Assembly: GCF_037911135.1 (NCBI RefSeq) | Contig: NZ_JBBLYU010000001.1 | Coordinates: 1,612,001 to 1,676,000, forward strand | DNA length: 64,000 nucleotides | Origin: Phaeobacter sp. A36a-5a | GTDB lineage: Bacteria; Pseudomonadota; Alphaproteobacteria; Rhodobacterales; Rhodobacteraceae | Reading direction: 5' to 3' | Shown: piece after piece, positions 46,604-54,695 of the stretch | How the letters are laid out: each line of letters opens with the position of its first letter | Position numbering within the stretch: the first letter of the stretch is position 1 | The notes under the pieces: generated by a model | Database searches by the model: none | What the model saw: only the letters and a program-made list of their open reading frames with translations | What the model was told of the DNA's origin: nothing | Position numbers and translations under genes: made by a program

Positions 46604-47325
46604 AACACGGGGCAACCGGCTTTCACGGTCGAAATTCGCAGCAAAATAGCGATGCGGCCATTCGAGCTGATTGCAGCACCGGTAGATATGGGCTCACTAC
46701 CGACTTGCGGCGATGCGGCGGCAGGGTTGCAGTAGATCTCGTACCACATTCAAGCTACCAGATGACACCAGCCAGCCCAAAGCAGACGGCCGTGCCAGGC
46801 CCGGCGCTGGTATCGCCGCAGGTGCAAAGGTCTGGGGCCAAATTCCCGGAAGCGGACGCTCGGCAGGGCCAAGTTGCTTCATGGGATTCTGCGGGTTGCA
46901 CCGGAGGCGGCGGAGCGCAGTTAGTGACCATTGCAAAATCTCGGGGGCTGGCAGTCGGACGGCGATCCCATGCTGCACGAGCAATGAAAGGAGCAGACCT
47001 TCGCCGCAGGTGCAGCCACCAACCATCATCGAACGGAAGGGATGCGGGACAAAACCGACCTTGGGTTCTTCCTGTTCGCTGACGCAGCATGGCTTTGCAC
47101 ACGCGGCGGACTCCTCGCTGCATTGCAGCCCTTGTCATTGAAGCGGTCATCTAAAATCACCTAAAGTGCAACTCATATCCGCCCTTTTCGCAGCGACTGG
47201 TCTATACAATGACGAGGTGAAATAATCTTGTCTGCACGAAACCTCACGACGATACCCGGAAAGTTGCTGTTCGAACTTGCGCCAAAAACTCAAGACACCT
47301 GCCGGTAAAATCTCGCCGGGCAAGC
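46604..47325. other. 722-base region with only degenerate reading frames
   Basis: Frames on both strands are open over about 46700-47150 (up to 142 codons), but the products are compositionally odd (rich in Arg, Cys, Ser), have no family features and overlap one another. It is most likely non-coding or a remnant of decayed genes between two catabolic operons. No tRNA or terminal inverted repeats were seen. Confidence 0.5.
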
Positions 47326-48054
47326 TTAGTGATTCAGGATCTTGCTCAGGAAATCTTGTGCCCGTTCGCTTTCAGGGTCTCCGAAGAACTCCTCAGTAGC
47401 GCGGTCCTCAACAACCTTGCCGGCGTCCATGAACACCACCCGGTCCGCAACCTTGCGGGCAAAGCCCATCTCGTGGGTCACAACCATCATCGTCATGCCG
47501 TCTTGCGCCAGTTCGACCATCACATCCAGCACCTCGTTGATCATCTCCGGGTCAAGGGCTGATGTAGGCTCGTCAAACAGCATCGCAATCGGATCCATCG
47601 CCAGCGCCCGGCTGATCGCCACCCGCTGCTGCTGGCCGCCAGAGAGCTGGCCGGGAAACTTCTCGATATGCGGCAGCAAACCGACCCGGCCGATCAGGGC
47701 CTCGGCCTTGGCGTTGGCTTCGTCGCGCGAGCGGCCCAGAACCTTCTGCTGGCCCAGGCACAGGTTTTCACGCACGCTCATATGCGGGTAGAGCTCAAAA
47801 TGCTGGAACACCATACCGATCCGCGCCCGCAGCTTTGTCAGATTGGTGCCCTTGGCGGTGACCTCCACGTCCTCGACCCGGATGCGGCCCACTTGAACCG
47901 GCTCCAGCCCGTTCACGCATTTGATCAGGGTCGACTTGCCGGAACCGGACGGCCCGCAGACCACTACGACTTCCCCCTTGGCGACATGGGTGGTGCAATC
48001 GGTCAGCACCTGGAAGTCGCCGTAGCGTTTGGAAATGTTTTCGATGCTGATCAT
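47326..48054 (-). CDS. polar amino acid ABC transporter, ATP-binding protein
   Basis: The 242 residues are typical of GlnQ/GltL-like ATPases, which energise uptake of a polar amino acid. Walker A is CGPSGSGKST, the signature is LSGGQQQRVAISRAL, and Walker B with the D-loop is IAMLFDEPTSALDPE. Homology starts at MISIENISKRYG (48054). The long open frame upstream is the shadow of the permease gene, whose stop overlaps this start (ATGA). It is the last gene of a four-gene transporter set with the enzyme gene further upstream. Confidence 0.93.
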   Translation of the reverse strand: MISIENISKRYGDFQVLTDCTTHVAKGEVVVVCGPSGSGKSTLIKCVNGLEPVQVGRIRVEDVEVTAKGTNLTKLRARIGMVFQHFELYPHMSVRENLCLGQQKVLGRSRDEANAKAEALIGRVGLLPHIEKFPGQLSGGQQQRVAISRALAMDPIAMLFDEPTSALDPEMINEVLDVMVELAQDGMTMMVVTHEMGFARKVADRVVFMDAGKVVEDRATEEFFGDPESERAQDFLSKILNH

Positions 48055-48707
48055 GCGGTTCTGGCCTTCTGAAGGCGCCGGACCAGAAGCGAGCCGGCGA
48101 AGCAAATGGTGAAGTAGACAAGGGCGGCGAAGATATACATTTCCGCCAGCCGGCCCTCGGTGCGGGCAACGATGGAGGAGGCGGTCATGAAGTCGCGCAG
48201 GCTGACGACAAAGACCAGGCTGGTGTCCTGGAACAGGATGATGCCCTGGGTGACCAGGATCGGGATCATGTTGCGGAACGCCTGCGGCAGCACCACATAG
48301 CGCTGGATCTGCCAGTAGCTGAGGCCGGTGGCCTGCCCCGCATGGACCTGCCCCTGGCGGACCGACTGGATGCCTGCGCGGATGATCTCCGAGTAATAGG
48401 CCGCCTCGAACATGACAAAGGCGATCAGCGCCGAGTAGAAGCCGCCGATCGGACGGCCCAGTGCCAGCGGCACCAGGAAGTAGAACCAGAAGATAACCAG
48501 GATCAGCGGCACCGAGCGGATCAGGTTCACATAGCCGGCGGCGGCAAGTGCAAGCGGGACGATGCCCGACAGCCGCATCATAGCGAGGCCCGTGCCCAGA
48601 ATGATGCCGCCGATCACGGCCAGAAGGGTGAGCCACAGCGACAGCTGCAGCCCCTGCCACAGGAAAGGAAGGCTGTTCCAGATGACGGAAAGATCAAAAT
48701 CACCCAT
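48051..48707 (-). CDS. polar amino acid ABC transporter, permease (GltK-like)
   Basis: A 218-residue inner-membrane permease of the His/Glu/Gln/Arg/opine family (HEAT). It has about five hydrophobic helices. The coupling EAA loop is RVQG-type IIRAGIQSVRQGQVHAGQATGLSYWQ, and downstream is PQAFRNMIPILVTQG. It works as a heterodimer with the permease upstream. It starts 3 bases after that gene and overlaps the ATPase gene by four bases. Confidence 0.92.
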   Translation of the reverse strand: MGDFDLSVIWNSLPFLWQGLQLSLWLTLLAVIGGIILGTGLAMMRLSGIVPLALAAAGYVNLIRSVPLILVIFWFYFLVPLALGRPIGGFYSALIAFVMFEAAYYSEIIRAGIQSVRQGQVHAGQATGLSYWQIQRYVVLPQAFRNMIPILVTQGIILFQDTSLVFVVSLRDFMTASSIVARTEGRLAEMYIFAALVYFTICFAGSLLVRRLQKARTA

Positions 48708-48710
48708 GGC

Positions 48711-49427
48711 TCAGCCCTTTCCGACGAAACCCGGGATCCGGGTATATTTTTCAAGGGTCTGCGCAATCACGGTCGCACCAAGCGCAATGACCACATAGAT
48801 GACGGTTGCGGCGGTAAAGGCCTCAAACCCCTGAAAGGTGTATTCGGCGATCTGCTGGCTTTGCGCGGTCAGTTCCAGCAGGCCGATGGTCAGCGCCAGC
48901 GAAGAGTTCTTGAAGATGGTCAGGAACTCGGAGGTCATCGGCGGCACGATAAGCCGGAAGGAAATCGGCAGCAGCACATAGCGGTAGGTCTGCGCGGTGG
49001 AGAAGCCGTTGGCGTAGGCGGCGCTGGTCAGGCCGGGGCCGACGGCGTTTATCCCGGCGCGGACCTGTTCCGCAACGCGGCTGGCGGTGTAGAGACCCAG
49101 GCCGATTACAGCCGTGACATACTCAGGGTTGGGCATGTCCCGCTTCATCCAGCGGCCCAGATCGTCGGGGACGATTTCGGGCATGACGAAGTACCACAGG
49201 AACAGCTGCACCAGAAGCGGCACGTTGCGGAAAAGCTCGACATAGGTGGTGCAGAGGGCGGCAACGGGCCGTGACGGCAGCGTGCGACCGACGCCGACAA
49301 GCACGCCCACGGCCAGAGCCAGCACCCAGGCTGCAAGCGCGACCGCAAAGGTCCAGCCCAGCCCTGATATCAGCCAGCCCAGGTACTCCTCTTCAAAGAG
49401 GACACCCCAGTTCCAGTTGTAATTCAT
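48711..49427 (-). CDS. polar amino acid ABC transporter, permease (GltJ-like)
   Basis: A 238-residue permease of the same family as its neighbour, with FRNVPLLVQLFLWYF and the coupling loop EQVRAGINAVGPGLTSAAYANGFSTAQ. The substrate is probably an acidic or neutral polar amino acid or an analogue such as a sulfonate; this is inferred from the adjacent binding protein and enzyme. It follows the binding-protein gene after 71 bases. Confidence 0.92.
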   Translation of the reverse strand: MNYNWNWGVLFEEEYLGWLISGLGWTFAVALAAWVLALAVGVLVGVGRTLPSRPVAALCTTYVELFRNVPLLVQLFLWYFVMPEIVPDDLGRWMKRDMPNPEYVTAVIGLGLYTASRVAEQVRAGINAVGPGLTSAAYANGFSTAQTYRYVLLPISFRLIVPPMTSEFLTIFKNSSLALTIGLLELTAQSQQIAEYTFQGFEAFTAATVIYVVIALGATVIAQTLEKYTRIPGFVGKG

Positions 49428-49498
49428 GATTCAATACCCTGATGAAGCCGCCGGGCCCCTCGAATTGCGATGACCCGGCCGGCATGTGCGGCAAACCG

Positions 49499-50362
49499 TT
49501 ACTCGGGCAGCGCGTTCAGCTGGAATGCGGCCTTCAGCAGGTCAGTCTGGGCAACGTCCAGCGGATCGAACCACTTGGCATAGATCCCGTTGATCTCACC
49601 CGAGCGGAATACTTCGGCCAGGGCCTTCTTGCCGATCAGTTCAAAGGCGCTGTCGTCGCGGCGCACCATCAGCGCATAAGGGTCGAAGGAAAGGAAATCG
49701 CCGACGACCGCAAATGCGTCTGGAGTCTTCGACTTGGCGATCAGCCCGAACAGGAGGATGTGATCGGTGGCATAGACGTCCACACGGTCGGTTTCCAGCG
49801 ACAGCATGCCCTCGGCATGGTCGCGTACCGGGAGCACCTTCACATCCAGGCCCAGTTCTTTAATGGCCGCCTTGACTGCGCGCTCATTGGTGGTGCCCTG
49901 CGCCAGGGCAACGGCCTTGCCGTCCAGGTCCGCAACCGAGCTGATACCCGAGTCCTTGCGCACCATCAGCTTGGTTCCGGTGATGAAGGTGGTGGGCAGG
50001 TATTCCACCTGCTCCTGGCGGGTCAGGTTGTTGGTTGTTGAGCCGCATTCCAGATCGATGGTGCCATTGGCCATCAGCGCGATCCGGGTCTTCGGGTTCA
50101 CCGGCACGTATTTGACCGACAGTTCCTTGCCCAGTTCCGCAGAGACCGCGTCAACCACCTTCATGCAGAGGTCGATCGAATAGCCGACCGGTTTCTGGTT
50201 TTCATCCAGATACGCAAACGGAACCGAGCTTTCGCGGTGCCCGATGACGATCTCGCCCGAGGCATCGATCTTGGCCAGAGTTCCGGTGCGGTCTTGGGCT
50301 GAGGCCGGAGCCGCCAGGGCCAAAGCAAAGGCCAAGGCGGCCGCTGGTTTCAGTAGTTCCAT
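49499..50362 (-). CDS. amino acid ABC transporter, periplasmic substrate-binding protein
   Basis: A 287-residue GltI-like binding protein. The signal peptide MELLKPAAALAFALALAAPASAQ is followed by the type II periplasmic binding fold (GEIVIGHRESSVPFAYLDENQKPVGYSIDLC and ECGSTTNNLTRQEQVEYLP, conserved in glutamate/aspartate binders). AGGGAG precedes ATG 50362; an upstream in-frame start at 50440 would only add a polar extension. The genes for the enzyme, binding protein, two permeases and ATPase form one transcription unit. Confidence 0.92.
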   Translation of the reverse strand: MELLKPAAALAFALALAAPASAQDRTGTLAKIDASGEIVIGHRESSVPFAYLDENQKPVGYSIDLCMKVVDAVSAELGKELSVKYVPVNPKTRIALMANGTIDLECGSTTNNLTRQEQVEYLPTTFITGTKLMVRKDSGISSVADLDGKAVALAQGTTNERAVKAAIKELGLDVKVLPVRDHAEGMLSLETDRVDVYATDHILLFGLIAKSKTPDAFAVVGDFLSFDPYALMVRRDDSAFELIGKKALAEVFRSGEINGIYAKWFDPLDVAQTDLLKAAFQLNALPE

Positions 50363-50396
50363 GTTTTTCTCCCTGTTGATTTGTCTTTTGCTTGCG

Positions 50397-51470
50397 TCAG
50401 GCTTGATAACCCGGCAGGCCGAAAATACCGGGGTATCCAAACAGCGCTGCGCTGCCGCCGGTGTGCAGGAAAACGATGTTCTCCATGCCGTCGAAATACC
50501 CCCTGCGGACCTGATCGATCAGGCCGTCGAGCCCCTTGCCCGAATAGACCGGATCAAACAGAAGCCCTTCGAGCCGGGCCAGCTTCAGAAGGGCCTCGCG
50601 CATGCCCTCGGTCGGCAGCCCGTAGCCTGGCCCCACATAATCGCAATTCGCCCGAACCGTGGCCCGGTCGATTTCAACCCCCATTCCAAGGTAATCCATG
50701 GTCTTGCAGGCCAGATCAAAGACCATGCTTTCCTGTTTCTCCTGCGGCGCGCGCACGCCGATCCCAAGCAGGTGAATATCGCTGGCCAGGCCTGCAAGGC
50801 CCGCCACCAGGCCCGCCTGGGTGCCGGAGCTGCCGGTGGCATGGACCAGCGCGCCGATCTTCAGCCCCATCGCCGCGGCCTGCTCCTCCAGTTCGGCGGC
50901 GCAATTCACATAGCCCAATGCGCCAACGCGGTTCGAACCGCCGCCTGGGATGATGTATGTCTTGCGGCCCTGATCCTGCAGCGCTTGGGCCAGGGTCTCC
51001 ATCTCGGTATTCATGTCGGCGCCGCCAGCCCGCTTGGAGATGGTTGCGCCATGCAGCTGGTCCAAAAGCACATTGCCATTGAAATTATAGGCCTCTTCAT
51101 TGGAACCTGTGCGGTCCTCCAGAAGGATATGGCAGTCCAGGCCCAGTTTTGCCGCTGCGGCTGCCGTCTGGCGGGCATGGTTGGATTGGGTGGCGCCCTG
51201 GGTGATTACCGTATCTGCACCCTGTTTCAGTGCCTCGGCCATCAGGAATTCAAGTTTGCGGGTCTTGTTGCCGCCCGATGCAAGACCCGTGCAATCGTCG
51301 CGTTTGACCCAGATGCGCGGCCCGCCCAGTTCTTCGCTCAGTCTGTCCAGTGGCTCCAGCGGAGTTAGCATATGGCCCAGCCGCACGCGCGGGAAGTTCT
51401 CAAGTGCGCGCTTTACCAGAATGAGGTTGCCATCCGCTGCAGTCGTGTCATCTGTCACTGCGCTGTTCAT
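50397..51470 (-). CDS. D-cysteine desulfhydrase / L-cysteate sulfo-lyase family PLP enzyme
   Basis: A 357-residue fold-type II PLP enzyme of the ACC deaminase/D-cysteine desulfhydrase family. The PLP lysine is probably K69 in [30 protein letters not shown] and [12 protein letters not shown] are the cofactor and substrate motifs. From memory it resembles CuyA, the L-cysteate sulfo-lyase of roseobacters (L-cysteate to pyruvate, ammonia and sulfite); D-cysteine desulfhydration is the other main possibility. It lies just upstream of a polar amino acid ABC transporter, on the same strand, and is divergent from a LysR gene. About 20 extra residues precede the usual N terminus. Confidence 0.85.
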   Translation of the reverse strand: MNSAVTDDTTAADGNLILVKRALENFPRVRLGHMLTPLEPLDRLSEELGGPRIWVKRDDCTGLASGGNKTRKLEFLMAEALKQGADTVITQGATQSNHARQTAAAAAKLGLDCHILLEDRTGSNEEAYNFNGNVLLDQLHGATISKRAGGADMNTEMETLAQALQDQGRKTYIIPGGGSNRVGALGYVNCAAELEEQAAAMGLKIGALVHATGSSGTQAGLVAGLAGLASDIHLLGIGVRAPQEKQESMVFDLACKTMDYLGMGVEIDRATVRANCDYVGPGYGLPTEGMREALLKLARLEGLLFDPVYSGKGLDGLIDQVRRGYFDGMENIVFLHTGGSAALFGYPGIFGLPGYQA

Positions 51471-51530
51471 GCATTTTATCCCTTTTGCGTATCTTTTGTA
51501 AGGCTACCCGCTGCAGGAACTGCTGAATAA

Positions 51531-51543
51531 TGCAAATATTGCA
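51531..51543. promoter_or_regulatory. inverted repeat TGCAA-N3-TTGCA
   Basis: TGCAA (51531-51535) and TTGCA (51539-51543) lie in the divergent region between the PLP enzyme and LysR genes. It resembles the TTGCAA-type sites further right. Confidence 0.35.
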
Positions 51544-51550
51544 GGCTGCT

Positions 51551-51565
51551 CATACAAATTGTATG
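51551..51565. promoter_or_regulatory. perfect 15-base palindrome, candidate LysR operator
   Basis: CATACAA-A-TTGTATG is a perfect palindrome with a T-N11-A-like core, ending 7 bases before the LysR start at 51573. It is probably an autoregulatory/activation site for the divergent enzyme-transporter operon. Confidence 0.6.
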
Positions 51566-51572
51566 GGTGAGT

Positions 51573-52460
51573 ATGGACACACGCCTTTTAGAAGATGCTC
51601 TGATCCTGCTGGAAGAACGCAGCCTGACTGCCGCGGCAGCCCGCAGGAACGTAACACAACCGGCCTTTTCCAGGCGCATACGGGCCTTGGAACATTGGAT
51701 TGGCAAAAACTTGCTGACCCGCGAGGCCAACCGGGTAGAACTGTCCCCCACCTTGCTTCAAAGCGAGCCACAGATCCGGGCTCTGCTGGCACATCTGCGG
51801 CAATTGCATGGGCACCTGAAGAACTCGGAAGGCACTGGTGAGCCGCTGGTGCTGGCGACGCAGCACTCGCTGTCAGTGTCTGTTGTCCCAGAGATTCTCC
51901 GCAAGTTCCGCACCAGCGGTCGGACGCCGCAAATCCGGCTGCGGACGCAAAACCAGGTATCGGCCATGTCAACGTTTTTGCGCCACGAAGCCGATGTTCT
52001 TGTGAGCTATGAGTACCGCGAACTGCCGCAGGTGCCTTTTGACGATACCGTTGACCGTTGTGTCTGGCGGCGGGACACCCTGCTTCCCGTCGTCGGCGGC
52101 GCTCTGCGGCATGATCTCTTGGAAGGCCAGATACTGCCGCCGGATGCTCCCTGCATTGATTATCCTTCCGGTAGTTTCTTCGGGCAGATTGTTTCGCTGC
52201 ATCAAAACAAGGCTGAACGTGCTTGGATAGGTAGGTCGACGGTGGAAAGCGCGTTTTCGGTGGGGATTTCTCAGATGGTTCTCGAAGGAACCGGCGCCGC
52301 TTGGGTGCCTCACTCCCTCATTCAGAACCACATCATTTCCGGCGATGCTGTCATTCTCTCCCCCGAGTACGGCCGTCTGCCACTGGATATCGTTCTTTAT
52401 ACCCATGTGTCCAATCCGCGCGGAGCACTTTTCCGGAAATCAGTTGCTGACCTGGATTGA
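51573..52460 (+). CDS. LysR-family regulator of the PLP enzyme/ABC transporter operon
   Basis: A 295-residue LysR-type protein: an N-terminal winged HTH (about residues 3-62, LTAAAARRNVTQPAFSRRIRALE) and a substrate-binding domain (about 85-285). ATG 51573 is preferred to GTG 51567 because GGTGAG precedes it. It is divergent from the D-cysteine desulfhydrase/CuyA-like gene, with a palindrome in the 102-base gap, so it very likely controls that operon. The subfamily is related to the two LysR genes further downstream. Confidence 0.88.
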   Translation: MDTRLLEDALILLEERSLTAAAARRNVTQPAFSRRIRALEHWIGKNLLTREANRVELSPTLLQSEPQIRALLAHLRQLHGHLKNSEGTGEPLVLATQHSLSVSVVPEILRKFRTSGRTPQIRLRTQNQVSAMSTFLRHEADVLVSYEYRELPQVPFDDTVDRCVWRRDTLLPVVGGALRHDLLEGQILPPDAPCIDYPSGSFFGQIVSLHQNKAERAWIGRSTVESAFSVGISQMVLEGTGAAWVPHSLIQNHIISGDAVILSPEYGRLPLDIVLYTHVSNPRGALFRKSVADLD

Positions 52461-52600
52461 CTGGAGCTTGAAACGCCAGCGGCAGCCGTCATCCTCGCTT
52501 GCTCCTGGAAAAGCCGACTATCATGCATCAGCAATGAGAAAGCGATTTGAGGTGTACCCTTTGTCCGCACAAGGGGAAAAAGGCGAAACCTCAGACTGAA

Positions 52601-52632
52601 CTTTGCAACCACCATGCAAAGTTTGCAATGCC
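52601..52632. promoter_or_regulatory. TTTGCA-type operator before LysR gene 1
   Basis: CTTTGCA (52601-52607) and TGCAAAG (52615-52621) are a perfect inverted repeat. The overlapping TGCAAA-G-TTTGCA (52615-52627), continuing AATGCC-like, closely matches the site before the symporter gene (57568-57592). It lies 51-82 bases before the start at 52683. Confidence 0.55.
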
Positions 52633-52682
52633 ATCTATCTTCCTTCGCCGCTACACTCCATTGCATCCTAGGGAGAACTGGA

Positions 52683-53591
52683 ATGGAAATTGATTGGCTG
52701 GAGGATTTCCTGGCGCTGTCCTCGGCGGGAATCTTTGCTAAGGCCGCCTATGCCAGAAATATCAGTCAGTCTGCATTTACGCGCAGAATCAGAAACCTGG
52801 AGCACTGGGTGGGAGCGGACCTTTTTGACAGAAGCGTGCATCCGGTGGTTCTGACACCAGCGGGAGAAGCCTTTCGAGCAACAGCCTATGAGACTGTGTG
52901 TTCCCTTCGCCTTGCCCGTGAAGACCTGAAACTGCTTACAAGGCGTGCGGGTGACGTAATAAACATTTCCGCTCTGCATACACTTGCCATTTCATTCACC
53001 CCTGCGTGGCTAAAAACAATCTCGGCTGCAATAGGCCCGATCAACACCAGGTTTGCGGTTGAGAATTTCTCTGACTGCGTGGAAACGCTAATGGCCGGAA
53101 CTACAGATTTCATGCTGTGCTATGATCATCCGTCCATTGCGACCATGTCCAATGACGACCGTTACCCTTCGGTCAAGATCGCGGATGACAGGCTTGTAGC
53201 CGTGTCCGGCACCGACAAATCCGGCAACGCGCTCTACCGTTTCGACCAGCAAGGTAAACTGCCTTTCCTGGCCTATTCCCCAGAGAGCTTTCTTGGACGG
53301 CTAAGCGAAATCTCAATCAAGCGGGCTGGGGTGGCAGAAAAACTGGAAATCCGCAGCGAAAACTCGGTGGCTGAGGCTCAGAAAGCAGCCTGTGCGGAAG
53401 GACTGGGAGTGGCCTGGCTGCCCAAAATGACAATACTGCCGATGTTAGATGACGGTAAACTCGTGCGAATCAGCGACGATGCTTCTGAACGCAGTATGTC
53501 CATCAAACTGTACCGCTCGATCGAAAGAAGCCGCCCATCCGTTGAGCGCTTCTGGAAGCTAGCAGAAAGTGCTGGCGTTCCGGCACGCTAG
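52683..53591 (+). CDS. LysR-family regulator, paralogue 1
   Basis: A 302-residue LysR regulator beginning MEIDWLEDFLALSSAG. The HTH region (AKAAYARNISQSAFTRRIRNLEHW) and the rest align end to end with the neighbouring minus-strand LysR (53621-54514), which shows an intra-cluster duplication. AGGGAG precedes ATG 52683. The upstream 220 bases hold TTTGCA-type inverted repeats. The gene converges on its paralogue with 29 bases between stop codons. It is probably a regulator of the acidic amino acid genes or of a related pathway. Confidence 0.88.
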   Translation: MEIDWLEDFLALSSAGIFAKAAYARNISQSAFTRRIRNLEHWVGADLFDRSVHPVVLTPAGEAFRATAYETVCSLRLAREDLKLLTRRAGDVINISALHTLAISFTPAWLKTISAAIGPINTRFAVENFSDCVETLMAGTTDFMLCYDHPSIATMSNDDRYPSVKIADDRLVAVSGTDKSGNALYRFDQQGKLPFLAYSPESFLGRLSEISIKRAGVAEKLEIRSENSVAEAQKAACAEGLGVAWLPKMTILPMLDDGKLVRISDDASERSMSIKLYRSIERSRPSVERFWKLAESAGVPAR

Positions 53592-53620
53592 CACATTGCT
53601 GGGCTGTTTCGGCAAGTTAT

Positions 53621-54514
53621 TCAGAGGTTCTGGGCCAGCATCCAGAACCGCTCCAGCTCTGCCCTTGACCGTTCGATTGAACGGTAAAGCTTAATTTCAA
53701 TTGCCAATTCGTATTCCGGCCTGCTGATCTTGTGCAATGTGCCGTCTTGCAGTTCCCGCTCTGCGGCTCTTTCTGGCAGAAAAGCCACGCCAAGCCCGGC
53801 AAGGCAGGCGGATTTGAGCGCCTCGGCAACGGAGTTTTCGTAAACGGGCTCCACTGCGTCACCCAGGTTACCCCGTTCCAGGCAAACTTGGGAGACCCGA
53901 CCCAGAAAAGTATCGGGCGGATAGGACAGAAACGGAACCGGGTTGTCTGCGGCCAAGCTGTATTTGACACGCCCATCGGCGCCAACACAGCTGACGGCTA
54001 TTATCTGGTCTTTTGCGATCGTTGAGGACGGATACCGGTTTTCATCCGAAATAGTAGGCACCGCCGGGTGAAAATAGCATAGCATGAAATCTGCACTGCC
54101 GCTCAATATCGCTTCAGCGCAGCCTGAGAAGTTTTCCGCGACCAGCCTGGACTTGATGGGGCCTAGATGGCTGGACATACCTGTCAGCCAGGTGGGAAAA
54201 AAAGAAATTGCCAGGGTGTGTAGCGCAACGAAGTCCAGCACTGAGGCTTCCCGGCGGGACAGGCCGCGGATATCGCTTTTGGTTTGCTTCAGCGCGGCAA
54301 CGGTATCGATGGCGGTTTGCTTGAACGCCTTGCCTGCGGCAGTGAGCTCGACCGGATGCACGCTCCTATCGAACAGGGGTGTCCCGGTCCAGTTCTCCAG
54401 ATTCTTGATCCGCCGCGTGAAAGCGGATTGGCTAATGTTGCGCGCATCGGCGGCCCGGGCAAATACCCCTGCAGCGGACAGTGCCAAAAAATCTTCCAGC
54501 CAGTCGATCTCCAT
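53621..54514 (-). CDS. LysR-family regulator, paralogue 2, divergent from aspA
   Basis: A 297-residue LysR regulator with the same N terminus MEIDWLEDFLALSAAG as its convergent neighbour, and intact HTH and substrate-binding domains. It is divergent from the aspartase/racemase operon across 181 bases that contain TTGCA-N5-TGCAA and CAACGC-N4-GCGTTG. It is the most likely direct regulator of that operon and, through the shared site, of the symporter gene. The reading frame continues 63 codons upstream of the chosen start, but family homology begins at MEIDWLEDF. Confidence 0.88.
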   Translation of the reverse strand: MEIDWLEDFLALSAAGVFARAADARNISQSAFTRRIKNLENWTGTPLFDRSVHPVELTAAGKAFKQTAIDTVAALKQTKSDIRGLSRREASVLDFVALHTLAISFFPTWLTGMSSHLGPIKSRLVAENFSGCAEAILSGSADFMLCYFHPAVPTISDENRYPSSTIAKDQIIAVSCVGADGRVKYSLAADNPVPFLSYPPDTFLGRVSQVCLERGNLGDAVEPVYENSVAEALKSACLAGLGVAFLPERAAERELQDGTLHKISRPEYELAIEIKLYRSIERSRAELERFWMLAQNL

Positions 54515-54556
54515 CTGTCTCCTCCGCTTGAAGAAATGAGTAATGCTAGGAGTTGA

Positions 54557-54584
54557 TTGCAAAAAATGCAACGCCCTTGCGTTG
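54557..54584. promoter_or_regulatory. LysR operator region between LysR paralogue 2 and aspA
   Basis: TTGCA-N5-TGCAA (54557-54571) overlaps CAACGC-CCTT-GCGTTG (54569-54584). Bases 54557-54580 match bases 57573-57596 before the symporter gene at 21 of 24 positions. It is 43 bases from the LysR start and 112 bases from aspA. Confidence 0.65.
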
Positions 54585-54695
54585 GTTGTCATAGTTGCGG
54601 GCACGGCCCGGCAGTAGGTTTGGCCCAACGATAGCCCCGTTTCTGTGCCCCACGCTTCAGGCGGGTACAGCCGGACCGCAGAAAGGCCCCAGATC

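Noticed and set aside
46705-47150. Open frames on both strands of up to 142 codons.
   Set aside because: They have no family motifs, odd Cys/Arg/Ser-rich composition, and overlap each other. They were treated as non-coding remnants.
48055-48660. An extension of the ABC ATPase gene to give a 444-residue fusion.
   Set aside because: The extra N terminus is the permease gene read in another frame. ATPase homology begins at MISIENIS, with an ATGA overlap to the permease stop.
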